Assembly: GCF_000330725.2 (NCBI RefSeq)
Contig: NZ_AMZY02000032.1
Location: 1-36,962, forward strand
Source: Mariniradius saccharolyticus AK6
Lineage (GTDB): Bacteria; Bacteroidota; Bacteroidia; Cytophagales; Cyclobacteriaceae
DNA length: 36,962 nt
Direction: 5' to 3'
The number at the start of each line of letters is the position of its first letter. Position 1 is the first letter of the stretch. The notes below the pieces were generated by a model. It saw nothing but the letters and a program-made list of their open reading frames with translations. It did no database searches and was not told the origin of the DNA. A program made the position numbers and the translations under genes. Of the stretch, positions 7,993-16,245 are shown one piece after another.

Positions 7993-8964
7993 TTGGCCAA
8001 GTTTCCTAAAATTTTTGGCAATCTCAATCCACAAAAGATTGCAAACCTTAAAGTGGCGTTGCTGTGTTTCCTCGCAGCCGCCACTTTTTGGGTTTTAAAT
8101 GCCCTCAATAAAGATAATTACACTACGGTAGTCGACTTCCCCATTGAATTCTCCTACGACGAGGAAGAGTTCATGCCTGTCACCACCCTGCCGGAGCGCA
8201 TCAAAGTAGAAATCAACGGCAACGGCTGGGATTTGCTGCGGAAGTATTTCAAAATCAACGAAACACCCTTCCGAATCGAAATGGAAAACCCGTCTTCGAG
8301 ACAGTTTTTGCTGACCTCCGAAATCAGGCGGGCCTTGGCCGAGTCCATTACCCCCAGCAACTTGGTCTCGATCGTCACGGATACCGTGAAGTTTGACATT
8401 GACCGGATCGTGGCCAGAAAAATCAAAGTAGAAATTGATACCAACGCACAAACGCTCGCCAAGAACTATCGACTGGCCGGGAATATTACCGTCGAACCCG
8501 CCTCGATTACGATCAAGGGGCCGACATCCAAGTTGGAGCAACTCGAGGGCGTGTACAAGATCGACTTGGGGGAAAACAAGATCAACAAATCATTCAACAA
8601 GATCCTTCCCTTGGAATTGCCGAAGGAGTTCGAGGATTTTTTGAGCATTGAAGAGGAAAGCGTCCATATTCGCTTTGACGTGTACCAGATGCTGGAGGGC
8701 AACAAGCGGCTAAAACTCACCAAACTAAATTTCCCACGAAATGCTTCGATTGTGGATGAACCATCGACCATCATCATGACCTATTTGATCGATGAAAGAA
8801 AGGCCGATGAGCTGAAAAACTATGAATTTGAAGCTGTGGTGAATTACAACCGACGGGATCGCGAAGACAGCACGCTGATGGTCGATGTCAACCCAAAGCC
8901 GGGATTTTTGGAAAACATCCAATTTAACCCACAAATCCTCAAACTGCGGTATGAAAACAAGTAA
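7993..8964 (+). CDS. YbbR-domain protein (CdaR-like), TTG start
   Basis: The 323-residue protein has a short cytoplasmic start, one membrane span (about 21-39, VALLCFLAAATFWVLNALN), then extracytoplasmic beta-rich repeats of YbbR type. One such repeat covers about 115-200 (ITVEPASITIKGPTSKLEQL). In Firmicutes the relative CdaR regulates the c-di-AMP cyclase CdaA, but no cyclase gene is present here, so that role is not assumed. The only reasonable start is TTG at 7993, 8 bp after yajC. The 3' end overlaps coaE by 14 bp, which suggests translational coupling. Confidence 0.85.
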   Translation: MAKFPKIFGNLNPQKIANLKVALLCFLAAATFWVLNALNKDNYTTVVDFPIEFSYDEEEFMPVTTLPERIKVEINGNGWDLLRKYFKINETPFRIEMENPSSRQFLLTSEIRRALAESITPSNLVSIVTDTVKFDIDRIVARKIKVEIDTNAQTLAKNYRLAGNITVEPASITIKGPTSKLEQLEGVYKIDLGENKINKSFNKILPLELPKEFEDFLSIEEESVHIRFDVYQMLEGNKRLKLTKLNFPRNASIVDEPSTIIMTYLIDERKADELKNYEFEAVVNYNRRDREDSTLMVDVNPKPGFLENIQFNPQILKLRYENK

Positions 8965-9562
8965 GCCGATTTTGGTGGGTATTACGGGAGGAATCGGATC
9001 CGGAAAATCGACCGCATGTAGGATTTTTTCGATTTTGGGGGTTCCCATTTACTATGCCGATGACCGGGCAAAATGGCTGATGTCACATGATACGGACCTG
9101 AAGCAAGCCATCATTTCAAACTTTGGGGAGGAAAGCTATACTGCAGATGGCAGCCTGAATCGGGCGTATCTGGCTTCGGTCGTGTTCCCGGATGAGCAGA
9201 AAGTTGCCATTATCAACGGTCTTGTCCATCCGGCGGTGAAGAAAGACTTTGAAAAATGGGTTGGCAGCCAAACCGCCCCGTATGTCCTCAAAGAAGCTGC
9301 ACTCTTATTTGAAAGCGGTTCCTATCAGGATTTGGACAAAATCATCAACGTATCCGCCCCGCTTAAAACACGCATCACCCGGGTCATGATGCGGGACCGG
9401 CACCGGACCGAAAAACAAATCCACGAGATCATCGACAAACAGCTGAGCGACGAAGAAAAGAACCCTAAGTCTGATTTTGTGATCAAGAACGCTGACAACA
9501 AGCTGCTGATTCCACAGGTTTTGGAACTGCACAGAAAGCTACTGGCAGCCGCTTCCGCTTAA
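8951..9562 (+). CDS. coaE: Dephospho-CoA kinase
   Basis: CoaE phosphorylates the 3' hydroxyl of dephospho-CoA, the last step of coenzyme A synthesis. The 203-residue protein begins with the P-loop GITGGIGSGKST (10-21). It contains the family segment HPAVKKDFEKW and the LID-like region APLKTRITRVMMRDR. The ATG at 8951, overlapping the end of the upstream gene, puts the P-loop at the right distance from the start. Extending upstream would add residues in the ybbR frame-shadow, so it was not used. It ends the six-gene operon, and its TAA overlaps the stop codon of the converging gene. Confidence 0.95.
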   Translation: MKTSKPILVGITGGIGSGKSTACRIFSILGVPIYYADDRAKWLMSHDTDLKQAIISNFGEESYTADGSLNRAYLASVVFPDEQKVAIINGLVHPAVKKDFEKWVGSQTAPYVLKEAALLFESGSYQDLDKIINVSAPLKTRITRVMMRDRHRTEKQIHEIIDKQLSDEEKNPKSDFVIKNADNKLLIPQVLELHRKLLAAASA

Positions 9563-9801
9563 ATGGAAATCTGTATCTGATCGAGGTAAAATTTCATCCT
9601 CGAATGGGCGGTGTTCAAAAAATCAATCCGATCAATCTTGTCCAACTTGTGGTTGTAAAAAACCTCAATGTACTCGTCATGTAGCAGGTACAGGTTCACC
9701 TTGTGGCCATAGTACCGAATAGCCACCACGAAAGTCCCCTCCATATACAAGAGCTGGATTTTTTTATGCAGGGGAAGATTTGTGAATTCCTCTCGACTCA
9801 T
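9559..9801 (-). CDS. Small conserved-looking protein coupled to TPR lipoprotein
   Basis: I do not recognise this 80-residue protein. It has a helical, charged start (MSREEFTNLPLHKKIQLLY) and a strand-rich middle with many Tyr and His residues (VAIRYYGHKVNLYLLHDEYIEVFY). It ends in LDQIQISI and has no signal peptide. Its ATG overlaps the TGA of the TPR gene as ATGA, a strong sign of translational coupling and of the correct start. A longer upstream start exists inside the TPR gene but is unlikely. Because the partner is a lipoprotein and this protein is cytoplasmic by sequence, a direct complex is not implied. Confidence 0.72.
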   Translation of the reverse strand: MSREEFTNLPLHKKIQLLYMEGTFVVAIRYYGHKVNLYLLHDEYIEVFYNHKLDKIDRIDFLNTAHSRMKFYLDQIQISI

Positions 9802-10796
9802 TCTCTCAACAGCGTCAGTTCCTTCTCTGCAGCAATATACCCAAAAGCCGACCAATATCCAGTTTGTATCACGTTGTCAAAGATAGATTTGGCCTTTACC
9901 GTATCTCCCTGTGCCAAAAGAAAATTGCCGACACCATACCCCTGCGTCACGTATTGTAGGCGGCTGTCCGCCATGTCTCCCTGAATATTCAGCAAAGAGT
10001 CGGGCTGAATGAGGCCCTTGTACATCAGCATTCTCTTGAAATAGGCATCGTTTTCAATGATAGTCATACTCTCCGTGTCCGTCGCCCGAATCAGGCTGGA
10101 AGCTTCCTCGGAGCGCCCCAACTTCACCAAGGTCATGTAGTACCAATCCAAAGTCGCCACAATCGAGTCATCATTATCTGATACCTCAAGGCATTTTTGG
10201 TAAGCATCCAAGGCTTTTTCATAATTTCCTTGCAGGTATTCTGCCAATCCCAAATGGTACCAAACATTGAATTGGAGATTGGAAAGCGGAATGTTTTGTG
10301 CATTGGGCATTCCGTCCTGTTCGACTTCCAAGGGGCGCCCCTCCATCAGTTGGGCAGCTTTTTCCAAGTCTGAAACGGCCTTGTCAAACTGTCGGGTGGT
10401 GATGAAGCGATGCCCACGGTGTCGAAGTGGTTCGGGTGCATCGGGGAATTTTTGCGCAGCCAATCCGAAAGTCTGAATTGCCAAGTCATGACGTCCGAGG
10501 TATGCCTGTCTTCTCCCAACCCAAATGAGGTTTTGGAGCGTCGGTTCCTTGGCATAAAGCGATTCCGCCTCCCGGAGTTTTTTGATTTGATCATTGAGTG
10601 CGGCAGAATCCAAAACGGTAAAAAGCGAATCACCCTTGATGTCGATCCCCTGAAATACGCGCTCTTTATCCTTCAATACCGTCGAAATCGGAACTTCTTC
10701 CTCGATTTTTTCCTGCTGGCAAGCGAAAGCAAAAATGCCCAAACCGAGTCCTAACGCAACCGCTTCTGCCTTGAATGACCAATATTTCTTTTTCAT
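9798..10796 (-). CDS. TPR-repeat lipoprotein
   Basis: With the start at 10796 the protein has 332 residues and a lipoprotein signal with Cys after FAFA (KAEAVALGLGLGIFAFAC). The body is helical with tetratricopeptide repeats, most clearly WYHLGLAEYLQGNYEKALDAYQKCLEV and the earlier YLGRHDLAIQTFGLAAQKFPDAPEPLRHRG. TPR arrays bind partner proteins, but the partner is unknown. An alternative ATG five codons upstream (10811) would put a His-containing stretch before the basic n-region, so I prefer 10796. It is divergent from the NlpC/P60 gene, with 58 bp between starts, and coupled to the small downstream gene. Confidence 0.85.
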   Translation of the reverse strand: MKKKYWSFKAEAVALGLGLGIFAFACQQEKIEEEVPISTVLKDKERVFQGIDIKGDSLFTVLDSAALNDQIKKLREAESLYAKEPTLQNLIWVGRRQAYLGRHDLAIQTFGLAAQKFPDAPEPLRHRGHRFITTRQFDKAVSDLEKAAQLMEGRPLEVEQDGMPNAQNIPLSNLQFNVWYHLGLAEYLQGNYEKALDAYQKCLEVSDNDDSIVATLDWYYMTLVKLGRSEEASSLIRATDTESMTIIENDAYFKRMLMYKGLIQPDSLLNIQGDMADSRLQYVTQGYGVGNFLLAQGDTVKAKSIFDNVIQTGYWSAFGYIAAEKELTLLRE

Positions 10797-10854
10797 ATGT
10801 TTTGAATGCATGACCTGACAATGTATTATTGAAAGTAGAAAATATTTCCGAGTA

Positions 10855-11352
10855 ATGAATTTGAGCTTTCAGGAATTTACCAAAATACGCCCCTTAATTT
10901 TTTTCATCATCGCGGTTTCTTTGATTTCATTCAGTTCCTGCTCTTCGAGCAAAAAACTCCAACAACAACGTGTCAACAAGGTCATCGAAACGGCGCGGAG
11001 TTTCCGTGGCACGCCTTACCGCTATGGAGGTACGACACGGGCGGGAATGGATTGCTCGGCCTTGGTATTTCAGTCCTTTCAATCCGTAAATATCAACCTG
11101 CCAAGAAGCTCCGAGGCCCAAAGTAAGGTTGGTAAAAAAGTGGGTGAACAGCAGTTGGCGCCAGGAGATTTGTTGTTTTTTGCTACCGGGAAAAAGAAAA
11201 ATCAGGTATCACACTCCGGCATCGTGACAGACACCTCTAAAGGAAACATCATCTTCATCCACGCGTCCACCTCCTTGGGCGTGACGGAGGACAACTTGTC
11301 CCAAGCCTATTGGAAAAAGGCTTTCCTTTTTGGGAAAAGGGTATTGGACTGA
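10855..11352 (+). CDS. NlpC/P60-family peptidoglycan hydrolase, lipoprotein
   Basis: The 165-residue protein has a lipoprotein signal (ISFSSC, Cys29) and a single NlpC/P60 (C40) cysteine peptidase domain of minimal size. The catalytic Cys67 is in GMDCSALV, His120 in VSHSGIV, and the third polar residue His136 in IFIHAS. The motif GTPYRYGGTTRAGMDC is diagnostic. Enzymes of this kind cut the gamma-D-Glu to diamino acid bond of cell-wall peptides. The lipid anchor implies a site at the outer or inner membrane facing the periplasm. It is a single gene that converges on the haem operon. Confidence 0.93.
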   Translation: MNLSFQEFTKIRPLIFFIIAVSLISFSSCSSSKKLQQQRVNKVIETARSFRGTPYRYGGTTRAGMDCSALVFQSFQSVNINLPRSSEAQSKVGKKVGEQQLAPGDLLFFATGKKKNQVSHSGIVTDTSKGNIIFIHASTSLGVTEDNLSQAYWKKAFLFGKRVLD

Positions 11353-11388
11353 CATATCCCGAATTGATTTTTTTTTAGGCGAAAAATC

Positions 11389-11416
11389 AAAAGGGTGCAT
11401 TTTATTGCCCCCTTTT
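11389..11416 (-). terminator. Probable terminator at the end of the haem operon (may act both ways)
   Basis: An 11-bp stem with one mismatch, AAAAGGGTGCA (11389-11399) with TGCCCCCTTTT (11406-11416), has a 6-nt loop. On the minus strand it is followed by the T-rich TTTTGATTTTTC. It lies between the converging NlpC/P60 and hmuY-like genes, so it could serve both. Confidence 0.6.
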
Positions 11417-11430
11417 GCATTCAGATATCC

Positions 11431-12039
11431 TCAAAACTTCGTACTGCCGTTCGGCTGCAAAATGTACCGGAAAGTATAATGGGCGCTCGGGGTAGTTCTT
11501 GGATCGATTTGTTCCAAAGGAGGATTTCCTTTGTAGTAGCTCAGGATTTCCATCTTTACATAATTTCCTTTGGTGGTCTTGACCAAAATGACCCGTCCGG
11601 GAATTGGAGTTACGGTAAATGTTGCCGAGTTGTAATTGTACCACCCTGTTCCACTGCCGGTAGGAATGGCAAAGCTGGTTTCGGTATCCGTCGCAAATGT
11701 CGCTGAGGCAGGAACTTCCTTGATCTCTTCAAAAATTCCAGTCACTATCGAAGCGTTGACATTTTTGGTGTTATTGACTCGAATCGTGGTGCCTTTAAAT
11801 GCCAGGTCCCAATCTTCATTTTCGGCTACAAGCTCGTTTTTTTCCAAACTGAAATATTGAAAAGGCCGCACTTCCAACACTTGGTTCGTGTTTCGGTCAA
11901 TCAGGTCGTTTGGCGCTGCCAAATCCTCTACCAAGATCGCCTCGAGTGGCAAATCGGGGGAATTGTTGTCGGCGTTATCACAGGAAAACAGAACTGTGGC
12001 AGCTCCCAGGATAAATGCAAATTTTTGGATTGTTTTCAT
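11431..12039 (-). CDS. hmuY: HmuY-like haem-binding lipoprotein
   Basis: The 202-residue protein has a lipoprotein signal ending LFSC (Cys20). A beta-rich body follows that matches the HmuY family in its central block, ENEDWDLAFKGTTIRVNN (around 73-90), and in the C-terminal FTVTPIPGRVILVKTTKGNYVKMEIL. HmuY of Porphyromonas is a surface lipoprotein that captures haem and passes it to the TonB-dependent receptor HmuR. Here the gene is the last of the haem operon, 9 bp after the receptor gene, the expected partner. The haem ligands cannot be assigned by eye. It may be processed and surface-exposed, but the export signal for surface transfer is not clear. Confidence 0.82.
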   Translation of the reverse strand: MKTIQKFAFILGAATVLFSCDNADNNSPDLPLEAILVEDLAAPNDLIDRNTNQVLEVRPFQYFSLEKNELVAENEDWDLAFKGTTIRVNNTKNVNASIVTGIFEEIKEVPASATFATDTETSFAIPTGSGTGWYNYNSATFTVTPIPGRVILVKTTKGNYVKMEILSYYKGNPPLEQIDPRTTPSAHYTFRYILQPNGSTKF

Positions 12040-12048
12040 AATTAGTTA

Positions 12049-14349
12049 TCAGTTTATAAGATTTAGAATTGGAATTTTAATGCCTATGAAGAGTACGCGG
12101 CCGGGATTATTGGGCTGGGCGGGTGTCACGGTGTCCAGTAGATTCGTTCCACCTGCCTCTAGAAACACACCGTTGCCAAATGTTTTTGAAGCTGTAAGGT
12201 TGAAGCTCACCCATCCCGGGGCGTATTCCCGCTCATCGTCAAGAATCAGGTTTCCATTGAGATCGGCAAAGCCAAACTTGCCTCTGAAAATTGCACGAAA
12301 CGCAAGATCAACACCGGACGTCCGTTCTTGGTAATTGATTTTGAGATTCCCGCTGTGGCGGCTTCTATTGAACAGACCTCCATAGTCCGCGCGTGTAACC
12401 CTGCGCGTCTGGTTTTGTGCGTTTCGTTTGAAAATCTCTCCATTATCGATCCGTTCGATGACTTCCAAGTCTCTAGCGTCCAAAAAAGCATAGCCGGCGC
12501 TTAGGCTAAGGTTATCAAGAAGATCGATTTGGGCGTCGACTTCGATACCCTGGGTAACTACGCTGCGGATATTGAAATAGGAGAACGCGTTTTGTCCAGT
12601 GACCAGCCGCGCAATTGGTGCCGTTTCGATCAGGTTGTCTATTGCATTGTGATAGGCATTTAGGTGTACTTGGCTTTTCGGCGTTGGTTTCCAGCGAAAT
12701 CCGGTATTGATCGCTCTTGAGGTTTCTGCATTCAGATCGCCAATCGTTACCGGATTGATTAGTATTTGGGCAATCAGACCCTGTTCTTGAAGTCTTGAAA
12801 TGCCCTCTGCGGCCAGGTTTGCCCCAAACACATAGTATCCCGCTGCGGCATTGTTGAAATTCAACAAGAGCTGTCTGAAATCCGGTGTCTTGAATCCAGC
12901 CCCTATCGATGCCTGCCAACTGAAATTGTCCCAAATTTGGTATTGTCCGGAGATTTTTGGGCTGAGCCTGCTTCCAAACTGATTATGAAAATCCGCCCTC
13001 AAGCCCGTAACAATGTTGATTCTTTCGCGAGGATCCCAAATATGCTGGACAAAAACATACCCAGCATCAAAGCGATTTGAGCCGTCGTACCTCGTTGCTT
13101 CGACGGTTTCGATTTGCTGCCCCAATCCAAGGGAAACAAGGTTCCTTGGATTTGCCATGAAGTCGGTTTGCAGCTCGGTGCGATGGAAAAACTGGTTGAA
13201 TTCCTGCAAATCAAAGATTCCATTGGAAGTTCTAAACTTCGATACTGCATTTGTGGAAAACCAGGAGGTCATTCCCCGCAGCGTAATAGTCCAATCCGTG
13301 TTTGGCTTGAATCGAAGGGTGGGGTTGAGGTTGAAATCCGTCCTATTGTTTGCGAGATCGAGAATCTGGGTGCCGGAATTTCCGTTGGCTTCCAAAATCC
13401 CATGGGAGGTTTCTTTGTATCCCCTACCGAATATACTGACGTTAAACTTATCTGAAAGTGTTCCCGTTACTTTTAGCTGTCCAGTTGAAGCCATGTATGG
13501 GTTTTGGGTTTGTCCGACCGTTTCGGGTGTCAAGTCAAAGCCGTCTGTTTTGAAATGGTCGAGGAAAACTTGGCTGCTCCAGTTTTTTTTGCCGACGCCA
13601 AATTCCAGAAAGGGATTCCAAGAATTGAACGAACGATGCCGCATGCCCAGATCCAAATTCGCTCGGTTCTTACTGGGCTTTGTAATGATATTGATAACTC
13701 CACCCATAGCCTCGCTGCCATAAATGGCACTGGATGGTCCGCGCAGTATTTCAATCCGCTCGATATTGGAAACGGATATCCGATCGAGGTCAAAAGTGCC
13801 CGCCGTTCGACCAATCATCGGCTCTCCGTCCAACAGAATCAGGATGTAATCAGAATCCAACCCCTGCATCTGAATTCCGGACCCATGGTCTGATGTAATT
13901 TGTATGCCGGTCTGCTCCCTTAGGACCTCAGACAAGCGAATTCCCCCAGTTTGTGTGATCTTCTCAGTATCAAGCACGGTCACGGGCATCGGTAGTTGCT
14001 CGACACTCCGCTCCGTGCGTGTGGCTGAGACGACTACCTCATGAAGTATTCCTGATTTTTCTTGTAGAATGATCTCCTTTTCGGCCAGCCATTCATCCCA
14101 GGTCAATTCTCGGCTTTCAAAACCCAAAGCAAAAATGAATATCCTCTCCGATGGGTTTTGTACGGTCACATTGCCTAGTTCATCGACAAAGATGGCTTTC
14201 TGTCCCTCCAATTTGACTACGGCATGGGCAATGGGATTCCCGGACACATCAACGATTCTCTTGTCCGTATCACGAACGGATGCAAATGCACTCGTACAGA
14301 AAAGCAAAGAGAGGAGGAGCTTGATTTTATTTAGATTAATTCTACTCAT
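12049..14349 (-). CDS. TonB-dependent haem receptor (HmuR-like)
   Basis: The 766-residue protein has a signal peptide (cut near residue 23-25, SAFAS). A short carboxypeptidase-regulatory-like domain follows (about 30-100, VSGNPIAHAVVKLEGQ). Then come a plug (VVVSATRTERSVEQLPMPVTVLD to SAIYGSEAMGGVINIITK) and a 22-strand type barrel ending NPGRVLFIGIKIPILNLIN. The extra N-terminal domain is typical of Bacteroidota receptors. Receptors of this type carry haem or siderophores across the outer membrane with TonB energy. Position between hmuS and hmuY-like genes supports haem or haemoprotein. The C-terminus does not end in Phe, which is a small oddity. Confidence 0.92.
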   Translation of the reverse strand: MSRINLNKIKLLLSLLFCTSAFASVRDTDKRIVDVSGNPIAHAVVKLEGQKAIFVDELGNVTVQNPSERIFIFALGFESRELTWDEWLAEKEIILQEKSGILHEVVVSATRTERSVEQLPMPVTVLDTEKITQTGGIRLSEVLREQTGIQITSDHGSGIQMQGLDSDYILILLDGEPMIGRTAGTFDLDRISVSNIERIEILRGPSSAIYGSEAMGGVINIITKPSKNRANLDLGMRHRSFNSWNPFLEFGVGKKNWSSQVFLDHFKTDGFDLTPETVGQTQNPYMASTGQLKVTGTLSDKFNVSIFGRGYKETSHGILEANGNSGTQILDLANNRTDFNLNPTLRFKPNTDWTITLRGMTSWFSTNAVSKFRTSNGIFDLQEFNQFFHRTELQTDFMANPRNLVSLGLGQQIETVEATRYDGSNRFDAGYVFVQHIWDPRERINIVTGLRADFHNQFGSRLSPKISGQYQIWDNFSWQASIGAGFKTPDFRQLLLNFNNAAAGYYVFGANLAAEGISRLQEQGLIAQILINPVTIGDLNAETSRAINTGFRWKPTPKSQVHLNAYHNAIDNLIETAPIARLVTGQNAFSYFNIRSVVTQGIEVDAQIDLLDNLSLSAGYAFLDARDLEVIERIDNGEIFKRNAQNQTRRVTRADYGGLFNRSRHSGNLKINYQERTSGVDLAFRAIFRGKFGFADLNGNLILDDEREYAPGWVSFNLTASKTFGNGVFLEAGGTNLLDTVTPAQPNNPGRVLFIGIKIPILNLIN

Positions 14350-14361
14350 GATTTGAAAATT

Positions 14362-14388
14362 TTTTGGTGGGGAATGTCCCCACCAAAA
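14362..14388 (-). promoter_or_regulatory. Perfect 12-bp intercistronic hairpin between hmuS and the receptor gene
   Basis: TTTTGGTGGGGA (14362-14373) pairs perfectly with TCCCCACCAAAA (14377-14388) around a 3-nt loop. It fills almost all of the 40-bp space, beginning one base after the hmuS stop and ending 12 bp before the receptor start. There is no direct T-run after it on the minus strand, so it could be an RNA processing or stability element, or a leaky terminator. Confidence 0.75.
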
Positions 14389-14389
14389 C

Positions 14390-15436
14390 TTAGGATAGGG
14401 TGTCTATCAGTTCTTTCCAGGCCGGAAGCTGTGGCAATCCGGGTTTTCTCAGTCCAAAAAACTGAGCTATCATTTCCCCCTCGTGGTCAAATAGTTCAAG
14501 AGAAGAAACCAAACCATCCTCTGTGTTTTTGTGCACCACATAAGCCGAAGCAATTACTTCTTCATTGAGGTGCATGTTGAAATCAGGGTCCATCACGTTG
14601 AACCAATTGCCCATTTGGCGAATTGTACGGACCTTCCCTTGGTGGATTTGTATATTGCCTTTGTTGCCAGCAAAAATCATGATGGGCATCTGCTGTGCTG
14701 ATGCAGTTTCTACGATTTTCCTTGCAGACAGCCTGTCGACCTGCCGCGCCCATTTGTCATCGATCCACTTCACGGCATCAAGGCGATGCACGTTATATTT
14801 GCGGAGCAAGCCGAAGAATTCATGGGTATCCTTTATGTTTTCCCAATCTTTGGTAAAGGCATCCATTTCGATTTCCTTGGCATATTGGGGCTTGTCGAAG
14901 GGAACGAATGTGAGCGGTTCAGATTGGTTGGAATGACGGTATTGGCTTACCAGGCTTTCAAATACCTCAACATTGCTCTTTTCCTGAAGGTAAATCTTCA
15001 TGATTGCTTCCCCTGATTTGTCAAAAAACTGGAAGCTTCTCATCGTGCCCCTTGGCGTGTCGTTGATCACGGCAAACCCGTATTTCCAAGCACTGAAGAA
15101 TACCCTTTGTTCAATTGGACCGATTACCGTGGCCACTTGATAAGGTGCCTCTCCCTGCAGTTCGATTTTTTGGAAGGTACCTTTGTGTTCCAATACGCAG
15201 CCTTCATTTCTAGTCAGGGCCATTACCTTTCCCAAACTCTTGCAGGCCACCAATAACTCCGCCCAATTGCCGTCGAGAAGAATGGTTTTTTCACCGATGG
15301 TGGTAACCAAGAGTTCGGCTTCAGATACACCAAGCTGCCTGGCAGCGTCACGGATTCTCAATTGAGGTTGGGTTTTCTTAAGTTCTTCCCAAGCCATGCT
15401 GAGCTCTTGGGTTGAATGGTTGAGTGCTGTTTCCAT
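14390..15436 (-). CDS. hmuS: HmuS/ChuS-family haem-degrading factor
   Basis: The 348-residue protein has the size and the duplicated build of the HmuS/ChuS/ShuS family. Two equivalent halves (about 1-170 and 180-348) each contain a helical start and a beta-sheet core. The first half has LLVACKSLGKVMALTRNEG with ECVLEHKG-like sequence around it; the second has QQMPIMIFAGNKGNIQIHQG. The family binds haem in the cytoplasm and breaks or traffics it, releasing iron. The gene lies directly after hmuV with 6 bp between them, as expected for a haem importer. A haem ligand cannot be assigned by eye. Confidence 0.9.
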   Translation of the reverse strand: METALNHSTQELSMAWEELKKTQPQLRIRDAARQLGVSEAELLVTTIGEKTILLDGNWAELLVACKSLGKVMALTRNEGCVLEHKGTFQKIELQGEAPYQVATVIGPIEQRVFFSAWKYGFAVINDTPRGTMRSFQFFDKSGEAIMKIYLQEKSNVEVFESLVSQYRHSNQSEPLTFVPFDKPQYAKEIEMDAFTKDWENIKDTHEFFGLLRKYNVHRLDAVKWIDDKWARQVDRLSARKIVETASAQQMPIMIFAGNKGNIQIHQGKVRTIRQMGNWFNVMDPDFNMHLNEEVIASAYVVHKNTEDGLVSSLELFDHEGEMIAQFFGLRKPGLPQLPAWKELIDTLS

Positions 15437-15442
15437 ATTTGA

Positions 15443-16243
15443 TTAAGATAGTGTTAAGGAAAGTTTTTCGATGAAATTGGGGTTTGTCTGTACAAATGGT
15501 GCAGCAGAATCAGTTCCTGGAATCACGCGGATGGGATGATCAAATACCCAAGCCAGGTTTTCGGATGTAATCGTGTCTTCAACCGATCCCTGCTTGTAAA
15601 TCAATCCTTTCTTCAGCAGGACGACGCGGTCGGCGTAGTGGGCTGTCATATTGAGGTCGTGCAAAATCACGAGGACAGCCACGTTCCTTTCCTTGACAGA
15701 TTGAAGGATGTTCATGGCTTTGTGCTGAAAGGCAATGTCCATGCTGGATACCGGCTCGTCGAGCATGATGTACCTGGGAAAAGGTTTGGGTTCCCAAACC
15801 TGCGCCAAGACGCGCGCGAATTGGATCCGCTGTTTTTCGCCACCCGAAAGGTTGCCGTAGAGCTTTTCCCGCAAGTGCCAGGTTTCTGTAGCGTCCATCA
15901 CTTCCCGGATTATCTCTCCGCTTCGGTCACTGCCTGAGGCAAAAAGTCCCATTTCCACGACTTCGATTGCCCGGAAAGGAAAGGTCAATTCCGAGTGCTG
16001 TGGCATCACGGCCCGAATGCGGGCGAGTTCTTTGGTTTTGTATTGGTGGATGCTTCGACCATTGTAACGCACTGTACCATGCTTACATGGATTTTCACCT
16101 GCCAGAATCTTGAATAGGGTAGATTTCCCGGCACCATTTGGACCTACCAATACAGTAAGCTCTCCAGGGCGAAGATTCACCGATGCTTGATCGATGATCG
16201 GCTGGTTTTTGATACAGAAATGTACGTCCTGAGCCTGCAGCAT
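15443..16243 (-). CDS. hmuV: HmuV, haem ABC importer ATPase
   Basis: With the start at 16243 the protein has 266 residues. It carries all ATPase motifs: Walker A GPNGAGKST (34-42), signature LSGGE (132-136), Walker B YIMLDE (158-163) with the catalytic Glu163, and switch His195 in ILHDLN. It drives haem import with HmuU and HmuT. A longer in-frame start at 16282 would overlap hmuU by 37 bp. The ATG at 16243, two bases past the hmuU stop, aligns MLQAQDVHFC with the normal family start and is preferred. Confidence 0.93.
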   Translation of the reverse strand: MLQAQDVHFCIKNQPIIDQASVNLRPGELTVLVGPNGAGKSTLFKILAGENPCKHGTVRYNGRSIHQYKTKELARIRAVMPQHSELTFPFRAIEVVEMGLFASGSDRSGEIIREVMDATETWHLREKLYGNLSGGEKQRIQFARVLAQVWEPKPFPRYIMLDEPVSSMDIAFQHKAMNILQSVKERNVAVLVILHDLNMTAHYADRVVLLKKGLIYKQGSVEDTITSENLAWVFDHPIRVIPGTDSAAPFVQTNPNFIEKLSLTLS

Positions 16244-16245
16244 CG

